NCBI GenBank assembly: GCA_030642565.1
Contig: DAOWNM010000159.1
Coordinates: 1 to 6,466 of the forward strand
Length of the DNA stretch: 6,466 nucleotides
Source: Bacteroidota bacterium
GTDB taxonomy: Bacteria; Bacteroidota; Bacteroidia; Bacteroidales; GCA-2748055
Direction: 5' to 3'
The notes under the pieces were generated by a model. The model was given only the letters and a program-made list of their open reading frames with translations. It did no database searches and was not told where the DNA came from. How positions within the stretch are numbered: the stretch's first letter is position 1; every line of letters starts with the position of its first letter. The position numbers were made by a program, and so were the translations under genes. Positions 1 to 6,466 of the stretch are shown here, piece by piece.

Positions 1-870
1 GTGGTGGGTGACCGTATAGGGTCCGGCAAACACACTTACTGCCTCTCCGTGAAAAGCCTCTGTATTGGCAAAAAAGAGACTGTTCTCTGCCGAAAACTGC
101 TTACCAATCTCCACTCCCTGGCCCACAAAACATTTATCAACAAGCGCACCGCCATCTATCCTGGAGCCGGTTAACATTATAAAATTTTTAGCAATTACAT
201 TCTCTCCGATGATAGCAGGCGCGTGAATATTGGAAGCGATGGTCCCATTGTGAAGGTGGGAAGTGCCCCTGATGATTGCGTGCTCTCCAATATTTACCTC
301 ACTGATAGTGCCACAGTTACGAATCCCGGCACCGGTCCCGATGGTCCCGGTATCGGAGGTTTTCATTGTTGTGTATGTATCGATGATCTTGTTGATGGAT
401 TTGATCCACAGCGCATCGTGCCGGTAGCTTACCACCATGTATGCCAGTTGCGCGGATAGTCTGTCAAACATTTTCAGTTCCCTTCCGCCGCCTTCATTGA
501 GCACTTCGATCTCATATCCGTTTCCAAAGGAGGAGGGACCACTGACCGAAATGGATTGCACATTCTCCAGGATAACCCGGTCGCCAATCCTGTAATTCTT
601 TACCAGTTGCACCTGGTCGATCAGGACATCATCTCCAATCTCGCAGCACTCAATTTTAGAATGATAGAGGCCAGAGGTTTTCTGTTCCCCGAACCCTGAG
701 CTGATTGTTCCACCAAGCTTCCCCACTTTTACTTCACCCAGGAACCGGACCTGGTGGATATGATCTGTTGAGAATGGATCGGTTACTCTGATTTTTGACC
801 AATCGGAAGAAAAACAGCCCTGGTTTTGAAGGGCTGTTATTTCAGAACTGTTTAGAAGACGATAACTCAT
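1..870 (-). CDS. DUF4954 family left-handed beta-helix protein (N-terminal 290 residues, 3' end outside window)
   Basis: Reading the minus strand from the ATG at 870-868 gives 290 codons without a stop to the window edge, so the C-terminus is missing. The N-terminus (MSYRLLNSSEI, then QNQGCFSSDW at residues 15-24) and the segment FAGPYTVTHH at the edge match what I recall of DUF4954 proteins of Bacteroidota, which are usually well over 600 aa. Hexapeptide-like repeats, rich in I-G-[DE]-x-[VA]-x-I patterns, occur at about residues 70-108 and 171-270. These are the mark of a left-handed beta-helix, the fold of LpxA-type acyltransferases and GlmU-type enzymes. A probable helical insertion lies at residues 131-170. 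There is no signal peptide, so it should be cytoplasmic. The start is fixed by overlap with the NagB stop (TAATG), which suggests translational coupling. The biochemical function is not established; a role with sugar phosphates or nucleotide sugars is an inference from fold and neighbour. Confidence 0.88.
   Translation of the reverse strand, partial: MSYRLLNSSEITALQNQGCFSSDWSKIRVTDPFSTDHIHQVRFLGEVKVGKLGGTISSGFGEQKTSGLYHSKIECCEIGDDVLIDQVQLVKNYRIGDRVILENVQSISVSGPSSFGNGYEIEVLNEGGGRELKMFDRLSAQLAYMVVSYRHDALWIKSINKIIDTYTTMKTSDTGTIGTGAGIRNCGTISEVNIGEHAIIRGTSHLHNGTIASNIHAPAIIGENVIAKNFIMLTGSRIDGGALVDKCFVGQGVEIGKQFSAENSLFFANTEAFHGEAVSVFAGPYTVTHH
807..838 (-). terminator. Terminator-like hairpin with T-rich tail, inside the DUF4954 coding start
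   Basis: On the minus strand an 8-bp perfect stem (AACAGCCC, 838-831, pairing with GGGCTGTT, 820-813) encloses a 10-nt loop and runs straight into TTTCTT. It has the form of an intrinsic terminator 32 nt past the end of the nagB stop codon. However, it lies within codons 11-20 of the next gene, whose residues there (TALQNQGC) are family-like. It may be a partial terminator or attenuator that lowers expression of the last gene, or simply chance. It is listed because the structure is real in the sequence; its activity is unknown. Confidence 0.3.
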
Positions 871-1685
871 TACTCGTTATGGTTGGGTATTTTATCACCG
901 GCAATCTCTTCAATATCCTTGAAGTACTTTACAGATTCGACCTGCAGCTCCATGGTGGCAGGTTCGTCCAGAGATATCACTGCATGTTCGTGCAGTTGTA
1001 GCATGGAGATGGTCCACATGTGGCTTACCCCGCCTTCAATCACCTCCCGGACCGCGCGTGCCTTGTTAAATCCGGTGATAATAATAACCACCTCCTTTGC
1101 ATCCATTACCGTACCTACTCCAACGGTCAGTGCCTGGGTGGGAACCTTCGACATGTCGCCGTCGAAGAAACGGGAATTGGCAAGGATGGTATCGTAACTA
1201 AGGGTTTTAACCCTGGTTCGGGAAACCAGCGACGACCCAGGCTCATTGAAGGCAATGTGTCCGTCAGGCCCAATTCCTCCAAGAAACAGTTCAATGCCTC
1301 CATACGCTTTTATTTTGGTCTCATAGTCTCTGCACACTTTTTCCAGATCAGGTGCATTGCCGTCGAGAATATTGATGTTCTCCTTGGGGATGTCGATGTG
1401 ATTAAACAGGTTATCATACATGAAAGAGTAATAACTCTCGGGGTGATCCTCCGGTATGTTTACATATTCATCCATATTGAAAGTCACCACATTTTTAAAG
1501 GAGATCTCTCCAGCCTTGTACCTCCTGATCCACTCCTCATAAACCGGCATGGGTGATGAACCGGTGGGAAGCCCCATCACAAAAGGCTTATCGGCTGTCG
1601 GACCGAATGCTTCGATCTTTTTCCATATATAATCAGCTGTCCATATTCCTGTCTCTTTCTTGGTGTCTTTGATTACAATTCTCAT
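870..1685 (-). CDS. nagB: Glucosamine-6-phosphate deaminase NagB
   Basis: This cytoplasmic enzyme converts glucosamine 6-phosphate to fructose 6-phosphate and ammonia, the step that brings amino sugars into glycolysis. The 271-aa product aligns without gaps to the numbering of the 266-aa E. coli enzyme over most of its length. Visible are LPTGSSP at residues 39-45 (phosphate loop), NMDEY with Asp72 (catalytic base), GPDGHIAFNEP at 139-149 containing Asp141, His143 and Glu148, plus Arg172 and Lys208 of the substrate phosphate site. The residues that bind the allosteric activator N-acetylglucosamine 6-phosphate in E. coli are also kept (Ser151, Ser152, Arg158, Lys160, Thr161, Tyr254), so allosteric control is plausible. 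It starts 16 nt after the acyl-CoA synthetase stop with no Shine-Dalgarno, and its TAA overlaps the ATG of the DUF4954 gene by one base. No nagA or transporter gene is in the window. Confidence 0.98.
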   Translation of the reverse strand: MRIVIKDTKKETGIWTADYIWKKIEAFGPTADKPFVMGLPTGSSPMPVYEEWIRRYKAGEISFKNVVTFNMDEYVNIPEDHPESYYSFMYDNLFNHIDIPKENINILDGNAPDLEKVCRDYETKIKAYGGIELFLGGIGPDGHIAFNEPGSSLVSRTRVKTLSYDTILANSRFFDGDMSKVPTQALTVGVGTVMDAKEVVIIITGFNKARAVREVIEGGVSHMWTISMLQLHEHAVISLDEPATMELQVESVKYFKDIEEIAGDKIPNHNE

Positions 1686-1701
1686 CGTGTAGTAGTTTTA
1701 G

Positions 1702-3846
1702 TTATACAGTTTTAGTCAATATCATTCTCGCATCGCCAATAATGCTCCCCTTGCCTTCATCCAATACAAAGAGCGGGTTGATATCCAGCTCATCTATTTC
1801 AGGAAAATCTACTGCCAGCTGGCCCAGTCTCATAATTGCATCAACGATCGAGTCCAAATCTCTCGGATTTCGTCCCCGTGTTCCTTTCAGGATCTTAAAA
1901 GCCCTGGTCTGCTCAATCATATGCAGAGCCTCTTCCCGGCTAAGCGGTGCAACGCCAAAACTTACATCTCTGAATATTTCAACGAAGATCCCGCCCAATC
2001 CAAACATCACTACCGGGCCAAAGGAGGGATCCCTTTTAATTCCCAGAATGATCTCTTCACTCCCGGTGATCATCCTGATTACGTATAAACCAGCGATGAA
2101 GGCGTCGGGCATTGCCAATTTCACATTGCTGTGAATCCTTTCCCAGGCATCTTTTACCTCTTTAGCACTACCCAGATTCAGCTCAACACCCTTTGCCTCG
2201 GATTTATGTATGATGTCGTTTGAGACAACTTTGAGAACAACCGGGTACCCTATCTCTTCTGCGATGTTTACTGCTTCATCTGGAGTAGTGGCCAGTTTTC
2301 CGCTTGGGACCGGCAATCCATAGGTTTGCATCAATTCAATGGTTTCAACCTCCGGGATGTAGCTCCTACCATTGGAGTGTACTTTATCCATCAGCTTCCG
2401 GGCCAGTTCACCCTCTATATTTTCCAGGGCCGCTAACCGGTGCACCTTTGGTTGCAGGTGTTTATGGAAATGGTATACTGCAGCATATGAAGTGCACATC
2501 GATTCAGGAAGGGAATAATGGGGAATCTTGTGCTTCTGTAACAGGTCGATGCCCGAGGCCACATCTTTTTCTCCCATAAAAGAGGTATAGATGGGCTTGG
2601 TCTCTCCTTCGGCAATGCTGGCAATATCTGTCGCAATGGTATCGATATCTGTCATGGACTGGGGGGTCAGGATGACAAAGACCCCTGCCACATCGGGATC
2701 GTCGAAGGCAGCCTTTATGGCAGTCACATACCGATCCGATCGGGCATCTCCTATCACATCCACCGGGTTGTTGATATTCGCTGTAGCTGGAAGCGCTTTC
2801 TTCAGAATTTGTGTGGTCTCTTCCGAAAATTTTGCCAGCTTCAGCCCGCTGGAGATGGCAGCATCTGTGGTGAGTACCCCCGGGCCCCCTGCGTTAGTGA
2901 TAATGGCCACTTTCTGCGATTCTGGAGGGGGTTGATAAGCAAAGGCAATGGCTTTGTTAAACATCTCCTCAATATGATCGCAGCGAATGATCCCGGCCTG
3001 CTTAAAAGCCGCATCGCAGATCTCATCTTTCCCGGTTAGCGACCCGGTGTGAGAGGCCGCTGCTGAAGCTCCTTCATTGGTCCGGCCCGATTTGATAATC
3101 AGAATTGGCTTTCCGCTTTTCTCAATCACCTCCTGAGCAGCCTTCATTAATCCTACGCCATCGGAGACCTCTTCCAGGTACATCAGGATGACTTTGGTTT
3201 CGTCATCATCCATCAGGTAATAAAGCAGGTCGATTTCACTGATATCCGCTTTATTCCCAAAGCTGATAAATTTGGAGAAACCGATATGTTTGGCCCTGGC
3301 ATAGTCCAGCACTGCTGTGCAGAGGGCACCGCTCTGAGAGAGAAATGCAATACTTCCTCTCTCGGGCATCTCCCTGGCAAAGGAGGCGTTCAGGTTGGTT
3401 TCCGGGTCTGTATTGATCACACCCAGACAGTTGGGTCCGATAAGTGACATGTCATACTTCCTGGCAATATCGATGAGTTGTTTCTCTTTCTCTAACCCGG
3501 CTTCACCAACCTCCCTGAATCCGGCAGAGATAATGATGACCGATTTGATTCCTTTCTGGCCACATTGTTCGAGAGCCATGTGGCAAACCGAGCTGGGAAA
3601 GACCAGGATGGCCAGGTCAATGTCATCCGGAACATCAATCACATATTTGTAAGCCTTGATCCCTTTGATACTTTTTTCCCTTGGACTTACAGCATAGACA
3701 ATACCATTGAACTCAGCCTTAAGGATACTTTCTAGGATGTCATGTGGAACGGTGCCTTTTACTCTGTTGGTACCTATGATGGCTACCGATTTCGGATGAA
3801 AGAGCGGTCCCAGATTTTTCTGTCGAAGTTGTAGTAAATTTTTCAT
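1702..3846 (-). CDS. ADP-forming acetate/acyl-CoA ligase, fused alpha-beta form
   Basis: The 714-aa protein is an NDP-forming acyl-CoA synthetase (acetyl-CoA + ADP + Pi to acetate + ATP + CoA, or the reverse; other acyl groups possible). Domains in order: CoA-binding Rossmann domain at about 10-140 (SVAIIGTNR at 20-28, GPNCLGV at 137-143); succinyl-CoA-ligase-like domain at about 150-300, with LSQSGAL at 169-175 and SHTGSLTG at 265-272 carrying the phosphorylatable His266; a linking domain at about 310-465; then an ATP-grasp domain at about 490-714, with HKSEAKGV (His547), the glycine-rich GLGGIFVEI at 616-624 and ELDINPL at 686-692. His266 is the family's phospho-histidine. Its presence, and the absence of a GNAT domain, argue for an active ligase rather than a Pat-type protein acetyltransferase. 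The length is normal for the fused form. It lies 33 nt after the carrier-protein stop and 16 nt before nagB. The true acyl substrate cannot be read from sequence. Confidence 0.93.
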   Translation of the reverse strand: MKNLLQLRQKNLGPLFHPKSVAIIGTNRVKGTVPHDILESILKAEFNGIVYAVSPREKSIKGIKAYKYVIDVPDDIDLAILVFPSSVCHMALEQCGQKGIKSVIIISAGFREVGEAGLEKEKQLIDIARKYDMSLIGPNCLGVINTDPETNLNASFAREMPERGSIAFLSQSGALCTAVLDYARAKHIGFSKFISFGNKADISEIDLLYYLMDDDETKVILMYLEEVSDGVGLMKAAQEVIEKSGKPILIIKSGRTNEGASAAASHTGSLTGKDEICDAAFKQAGIIRCDHIEEMFNKAIAFAYQPPPESQKVAIITNAGGPGVLTTDAAISSGLKLAKFSEETTQILKKALPATANINNPVDVIGDARSDRYVTAIKAAFDDPDVAGVFVILTPQSMTDIDTIATDIASIAEGETKPIYTSFMGEKDVASGIDLLQKHKIPHYSLPESMCTSYAAVYHFHKHLQPKVHRLAALENIEGELARKLMDKVHSNGRSYIPEVETIELMQTYGLPVPSGKLATTPDEAVNIAEEIGYPVVLKVVSNDIIHKSEAKGVELNLGSAKEVKDAWERIHSNVKLAMPDAFIAGLYVIRMITGSEEIILGIKRDPSFGPVVMFGLGGIFVEIFRDVSFGVAPLSREEALHMIEQTRAFKILKGTRGRNPRDLDSIVDAIMRLGQLAVDFPEIDELDINPLFVLDEGKGSIIGDARMILTKTV

Positions 3847-3879
3847 GTGGGAGAGTTGTTAGGTTCGAACATGCCTGGT

Positions 3880-4119
3880 CTACACATACTCAGAGATAAA
3901 ATTCACCGCATCGTCAATGGTCTGAATCTCAAGGGCTTTATCCTGGTCCATCTCAATATCAAACTCCTCTTCAAACCCGGCCACCAGTTCAATACTTTGC
4001 ATCGAATCTGCTCCCAGATCGAATATGAAATTTGAATCATCGGTGATTTCGGAACTGTCCACTTTGAGCACACTGCTTACCACTTCCTTCACACGGGTTA
4101 AGATTTCAGTTTTTTCCAT
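3880..4119 (-). CDS. Acyl carrier protein
   Basis: A 79-aa acidic protein of standard ACP length. The attachment site GADSMQSIEL (residues 36-45) carries Ser39, which receives 4'-phosphopantetheine; it has DSM where the classical motif is DSL. It is flanked by the usual helix I (EILTRVKEVVSSVL), the acidic helix II end (FEEEFDIEM) and the closing helix (IDDAVNFISEYV). An in-frame ATG at 4191 would give 103 aa, but the extra 24 residues are hydrophobic and basic, unlike any ACP, and would cover the leader palindrome, so the ATG at 4119-4117 is chosen. No Shine-Dalgarno is visible; the leader is A-rich. It is the first gene of the cluster, 33 nt before the acyl-CoA ligase. No fatty-acid synthesis genes are adjacent, so it may be a specialised carrier rather than the main AcpP. 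Confidence 0.93.
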   Translation of the reverse strand: MEKTEILTRVKEVVSSVLKVDSSEITDDSNFIFDLGADSMQSIELVAGFEEEFDIEMDQDKALEIQTIDDAVNFISEYV

Positions 4120-4140
4120 TGTAGAATTTTTTTTATTGGA

Positions 4141-4156
4141 TATCAGGAACCTGATA
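4141..4156. promoter_or_regulatory. Perfect 16-bp palindrome in the carrier-protein leader, possible operator
   Basis: TATCAGGAACCTGATA has two perfect 7-bp arms around a 2-nt centre, and lies 22-37 nt upstream of the carrier-protein start codon. The centre is too short for a good RNA hairpin unless the innermost pair opens, so a dimeric repressor or activator site is the more natural reading. No regulator gene is in the window and I cannot name the binding family. Confidence 0.4.
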
Positions 4157-4166
4157 AATGAGTTGT

Positions 4167-4197
4167 TGAAGATATAAAAATATCGATTCAATCCAAT
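4167..4197 (-). promoter_or_regulatory. Weak candidate promoter for the four-gene operon
   Basis: On the minus strand ATTG (4197-4194) is followed after 19 nt by TATCTTCA (4174-4167). The Bacteroidota consensus is TTTG, about 19-21 nt, then TAnnTTTG, so both boxes match only partly. The position would start transcription around 4160, just before the palindrome at 4141-4156. The surrounding run is A/T-rich, as promoters are. Confidence 0.25.
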
Positions 4198-4218
4198 GTC
4201 TTAACAGAAAAAGGGTTC

Positions 4219-5025
4219 CTACCGGGATAGATCGAGCAGTTCCACCTTTCTGAAATCGAAGGGGTGACTCTCAGCCTGCAGGGCGATATAGCCTGAGGTG
4301 ATTGGGGTGCCTTCAGCCTGCGGGTACCCTTCGGGGATGGAGCCGCCGCCTACCTGTGGTTTTTCGTAGGTCATCACCGTATCGCCATTGACCAGGTGAT
4401 GGATGATGCTGTCGCCATATACCACCAGTTCGAAGAGGACCCACTCCTCCCCATCGTATGTGTCTGAGCTGGAGCTGGTACAGTGGCGGGTGATCAGTTC
4501 ACCATCCATTACCACATTGGTCCCCGGTGTACAGAGGTTGCCAGTGGGCCGCTCTCCGTCACCCAGTCCGCCCAAAAATTGGGCCTCTATACTTACCGGG
4601 AACTCCTGGTCAAGCAGCATTGATTCGGGCGACTGGGCATGAAACATAATCCCGTTATTTTTCAGGGCCCATCCTGCTCCCCCTGTTACCTGCTCCCCTA
4701 CAATGCGGTATTCAACCCTAAGTTTATAGTGGGAGTAGGGGTTTTTATAGAAGATGTGACCATACTCTCCGTCAAACGCTTCATACTGGTCGTAGCGTAT
4801 CACCATCATTCCGTTCTCTACCCGGAAGGTGTTATTGAAATTCTCACCCAGCGGGTGTTTGGCCATTTTAATGGTCCACCCCTCCAGATCCTTTCCGTTA
4901 AAGAGCTGAATCCACTCCTGGGTGTGGACTGTTTTTTTACTTTGGGTTTCCTCTTTGCTGCCGGGATTCTGATTGCAGGAGCATATAATGACCAGGAGGA
5001 TGGGGAGTAAACGAATCTTTTTCAT
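4219..5025 (-). CDS. DUF1080 / 3-keto-disaccharide hydrolase family lipoprotein
   Basis: The 268-aa product begins MKKIRLLPILLVIICSC, a lipoprotein signal peptide with lipobox I-C-S-C and probable lipidated Cys17. It should be membrane-anchored in the envelope. The mature part is a DUF1080 domain: the hallmark WIQLFNGKDLEGW at 38-50, NNGIMFHAQ at 123-131, FPVSIEAQF at 142-150, HHLVNGDTV at 209-217, and the closing GYIALQAESHPFDFRKVEL at 245-263. The fold is a concanavalin-like beta-sandwich; characterised relatives act on 3-keto-glycosides. The ATG at 5025 is chosen because it places the basic region directly before the hydrophobic core. In-frame ATGs at 5049 and 5196 would add 8 or 57 residues; the longest extends past the divergent gene's start and lacks signal-peptide character. 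It lies upstream of the carrier-protein operon on the same strand, 99 nt away, with no clear terminator between, so read-through is possible. No oxidoreductase partner is visible. Confidence 0.92.
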   Translation of the reverse strand: MKKIRLLPILLVIICSCNQNPGSKEETQSKKTVHTQEWIQLFNGKDLEGWTIKMAKHPLGENFNNTFRVENGMMVIRYDQYEAFDGEYGHIFYKNPYSHYKLRVEYRIVGEQVTGGAGWALKNNGIMFHAQSPESMLLDQEFPVSIEAQFLGGLGDGERPTGNLCTPGTNVVMDGELITRHCTSSSSDTYDGEEWVLFELVVYGDSIIHHLVNGDTVMTYEKPQVGGGSIPEGYPQAEGTPITSGYIALQAESHPFDFRKVELLDLSR

Positions 5026-5133
5026 ATGAAGTCTTTTTTTGCGATTCATTGCAAGATACAAAATGAGTTCAATTTGTCCAGTTTGAATGAAACTAGAATT
5101 CATTTTACTACTTTCATGGTGATAACTGGTAAG
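5026..5133. promoter_or_regulatory. Divergent intergenic region, expected to hold promoters for both sides
   Basis: This 108-nt A/T-rich gap separates the DUF1080 gene (minus) from the thioredoxin-like gene (plus). Partial boxes can be seen: TATCTTGC on the minus strand at 5058-5051, and TTTG at 5073-5076 and 5082-5085 on the plus strand. None pairs with a partner box at the expected spacing. That promoters lie here is inferred from gene orientation. Confidence 0.35.
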
Positions 5134-6466
5134 ATGAAACGGGTAGCATTCATTTTCGGATTCCTGCTGGGCGCTCTCTATCTTCTCCATGGCCAATCCT
5201 GGCTTATCCAGGGTACCATTGAAAATGGTGAGGAGGGACCGGTACTGCTTGCTTCTTACTGCGGCGACCGCTTCAGGGTGGTTGACAGCATGGATACAAG
5301 GTCCGGATTTTTCTATTTTATGCTTTCAGAAGAGGCTCCCCCGGGCATTTACAGGATTATCTATTCCGATAAAACAGGAGGAGTGAGGAGCCAGAAGAGG
5401 TTTGTTGAGTTTATATTCAACAGGGAGAATATTGAAATATTTGTGGCCTCCACGGAGCGGGGTCCGGTCCCTTACTTTGAGGGTTCCAGTGAGAACAAGG
5501 TCTACACCGGTTTTATGAATTTTGAACTGGAGTATGAGGCTCAGTTGATGACAGTTTACGGGCAGCTCTATCCCACCAGGATGGGAAAGGAGGGTCATGA
5601 TGCAGTGGTGAGATACAGTGTACTTCAGTCTGAACGCACCCGGTATATGGACTCAATCACACAGCTCTATCCCGATCTCTATGCGGTACGAATCATGAAT
5701 GCATTCAGGGCCCCCCTGATCCCCGGGGAGATGCCACACAAGCAGCGTATCGACACCCTGAAACTGTGTTTTTTTGATCATGCGGCCATTGATGATCCCG
5801 GGCTGCTCTCTGCCCCGGTCTATACCTTTAAACTGATCGATTATCTCTCCCTCTATAAGGTGGATACCCTGACAAAGGAGCTACAGGAGCTGCAGTTTAT
5901 GGAGGCGGTGGACCGGATCATGATGAATGTATCGAGCGATGAGAAACTTCGCAGTTTTGTTGTGGAGTTCCTGCTGGAGGGGTTTGAGATGCTGGATATG
6001 GAACGGGTGCAAATGCATATTACCGATCACTACCTGGACGAGTCGTGCGAATCAGATATCGTGGAGCTGATTCTCTCCCGGATGGAGGGATACAAACAGA
6101 TGGTTCCCGGAGCGCAGGCACCCGATTTCGTGATACGCGACCTGGTAGGGAGGAACCTCCGGCTTTCGGATCTTGCGGATTCTTATGTGCTTGTGATGTT
6201 CTGGGCCAGCAGCTGCGATCATTGCCGGGAGATGATGCCTGAACTGCATGAATGGTACCTTGCAGAGAACAGTATTGGACTGGAGGTGGTGACCATCTCC
6301 ATCGATACCTCTGCTGTAGATTTTAAAAAGTTTGTTGATGAGCTTGATCCGCAGTGGATCACCGTGCATGATCCTCAGGGCTGGTTCGGAAAGGTGCCCT
6401 CCGATTATCACATCTATGCTACTCCATCCCTTTTCCTGCTGGATAGTGAGCGGACCATCCTGGCCA
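5134..6466 (+). CDS. Exported TlpA/ResA-like thioredoxin-fold protein with DUF4369/DUF5106-like N-terminal region (3' end outside window)
   Basis: The frame from the ATG at 5134 stays open for 444 codons to the window edge. Residues 1-22 (MKRVAFIFGFLLGALYLLHG before QS) form a signal peptide without a lipobox cysteine, with likely cleavage before Gln21, so the protein should act in the periplasm. Residues about 24-110 resemble the DUF4369-type beta-rich domain. Residues about 120-320 are helical and resemble DUF5106 (FFDHAAIDDPGLLSAPV at 213-229). Residues about 325-444 form a thioredoxin domain beginning PGAQAPDFVIRDL, with the redox site CDHC at 361-364 (in FWASSCDHC) and the cis-proline Pro431 in ATPSLFLLD. 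Such proteins reduce or isomerise disulfides in envelope proteins; the partner is unknown. An in-frame ATG at 5116 would add six residues. Only the last part of the thioredoxin domain appears to be missing. Divergent from the DUF1080 gene. Confidence 0.88.
   Translation, partial: MKRVAFIFGFLLGALYLLHGQSWLIQGTIENGEEGPVLLASYCGDRFRVVDSMDTRSGFFYFMLSEEAPPGIYRIIYSDKTGGVRSQKRFVEFIFNRENIEIFVASTERGPVPYFEGSSENKVYTGFMNFELEYEAQLMTVYGQLYPTRMGKEGHDAVVRYSVLQSERTRYMDSITQLYPDLYAVRIMNAFRAPLIPGEMPHKQRIDTLKLCFFDHAAIDDPGLLSAPVYTFKLIDYLSLYKVDTLTKELQELQFMEAVDRIMMNVSSDEKLRSFVVEFLLEGFEMLDMERVQMHITDHYLDESCESDIVELILSRMEGYKQMVPGAQAPDFVIRDLVGRNLRLSDLADSYVLVMFWASSCDHCREMMPELHEWYLAENSIGLEVVTISIDTSAVDFKKFVDELDPQWITVHDPQGWFGKVPSDYHIYATPSLFLLDSERTILA

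Noticed and set aside
223..459. 78-codon open frame on the plus strand
   Set aside because: It is antisense to the hexapeptide-repeat region of the DUF4954 gene; its glycine-rich look is a by-product of the repeats.
807..838. Simple end-of-operon terminator after nagB
   Set aside because: The next gene starts at the nagB stop and continues in frame through the hairpin with family-like residues, so the operon cannot simply end here; it is kept only as a possible attenuator.
1020..1556. 178-codon open frame on the plus strand
   Set aside because: It lies wholly antisense to nagB, whose protein is unmistakable, and its translation shows no recognisable domain.
4120..4191. Extended 103-aa version of the acyl carrier protein
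   Set aside because: The added N-terminal residues do not fit any carrier protein and would overlap the probable promoter and palindrome.
5026..5196. 57-residue N-terminal extension of the DUF1080 protein
   Set aside because: It would bury the lipoprotein signal peptide inside the protein and overlap the start of the divergent gene.
6052..6411. 119-codon open frame on the minus strand
   Set aside because: It is antisense to the thioredoxin domain with CDHC motif, which is clearly the coding strand.

Overview
The window looks like a chromosomal segment of a Bacteroidota bacterium, probably Bacteroidales-like. The evidence is the mix of families: a DUF4954 beta-helix protein, a DUF1080 lipoprotein, and a DUF5106-like protein fused to a TlpA-type thioredoxin. 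Start codons also mostly lack Shine-Dalgarno sequences and have A/T-rich leaders, as is usual in that phylum. Base composition looks balanced and similar throughout. I see no mobile element, tRNA, rRNA, CRISPR array or long tandem repeat. No gene-free stretch exceeds about 110 bases.

Left two thirds (4119 down to 1, minus strand): a compact four-gene cluster that reads as one operon. The order of transcription is a small acyl carrier protein (79 aa), a 33-nt gap, a fused ADP-forming acyl-CoA synthetase (714 aa), a 16-nt gap, glucosamine-6-phosphate deaminase NagB (271 aa), and a DUF4954 left-handed beta-helix protein. The last gene starts inside the NagB stop codon (TAATG) and runs off the left edge after 290 codons. 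NagB and the synthetase keep all the catalytic residues I could check. NagB links amino sugars to glycolysis. The synthetase interconverts acyl-CoA and the free acid with ATP formation. The carrier protein supplies a phosphopantetheine arm. The beta-helix protein has a fold shared with sugar acyltransferases and nucleotidyltransferases.

Middle (4219-5025, minus strand): a DUF1080 (3-keto-disaccharide hydrolase family) lipoprotein upstream of the cluster on the same strand. The 99-nt gap before the carrier-protein gene holds a perfect 16-bp palindrome and a weak promoter candidate, so the four-gene cluster probably has its own promoter.

Right (5134-6466, plus strand): a divergent gene for an exported thioredoxin-fold protein with a CDHC active site, cut by the right edge. 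The 108-nt divergent gap should carry promoters for both directions, but I find no convincing boxes.

Most of the content is recognisable housekeeping or carbohydrate metabolism. The points most worth following are the pairing of a carrier protein with an ADP-forming synthetase, NagB and a beta-helix protein in one tight operon, a terminator-like hairpin inside the start of the DUF4954 coding region, and the palindrome in the operon leader.
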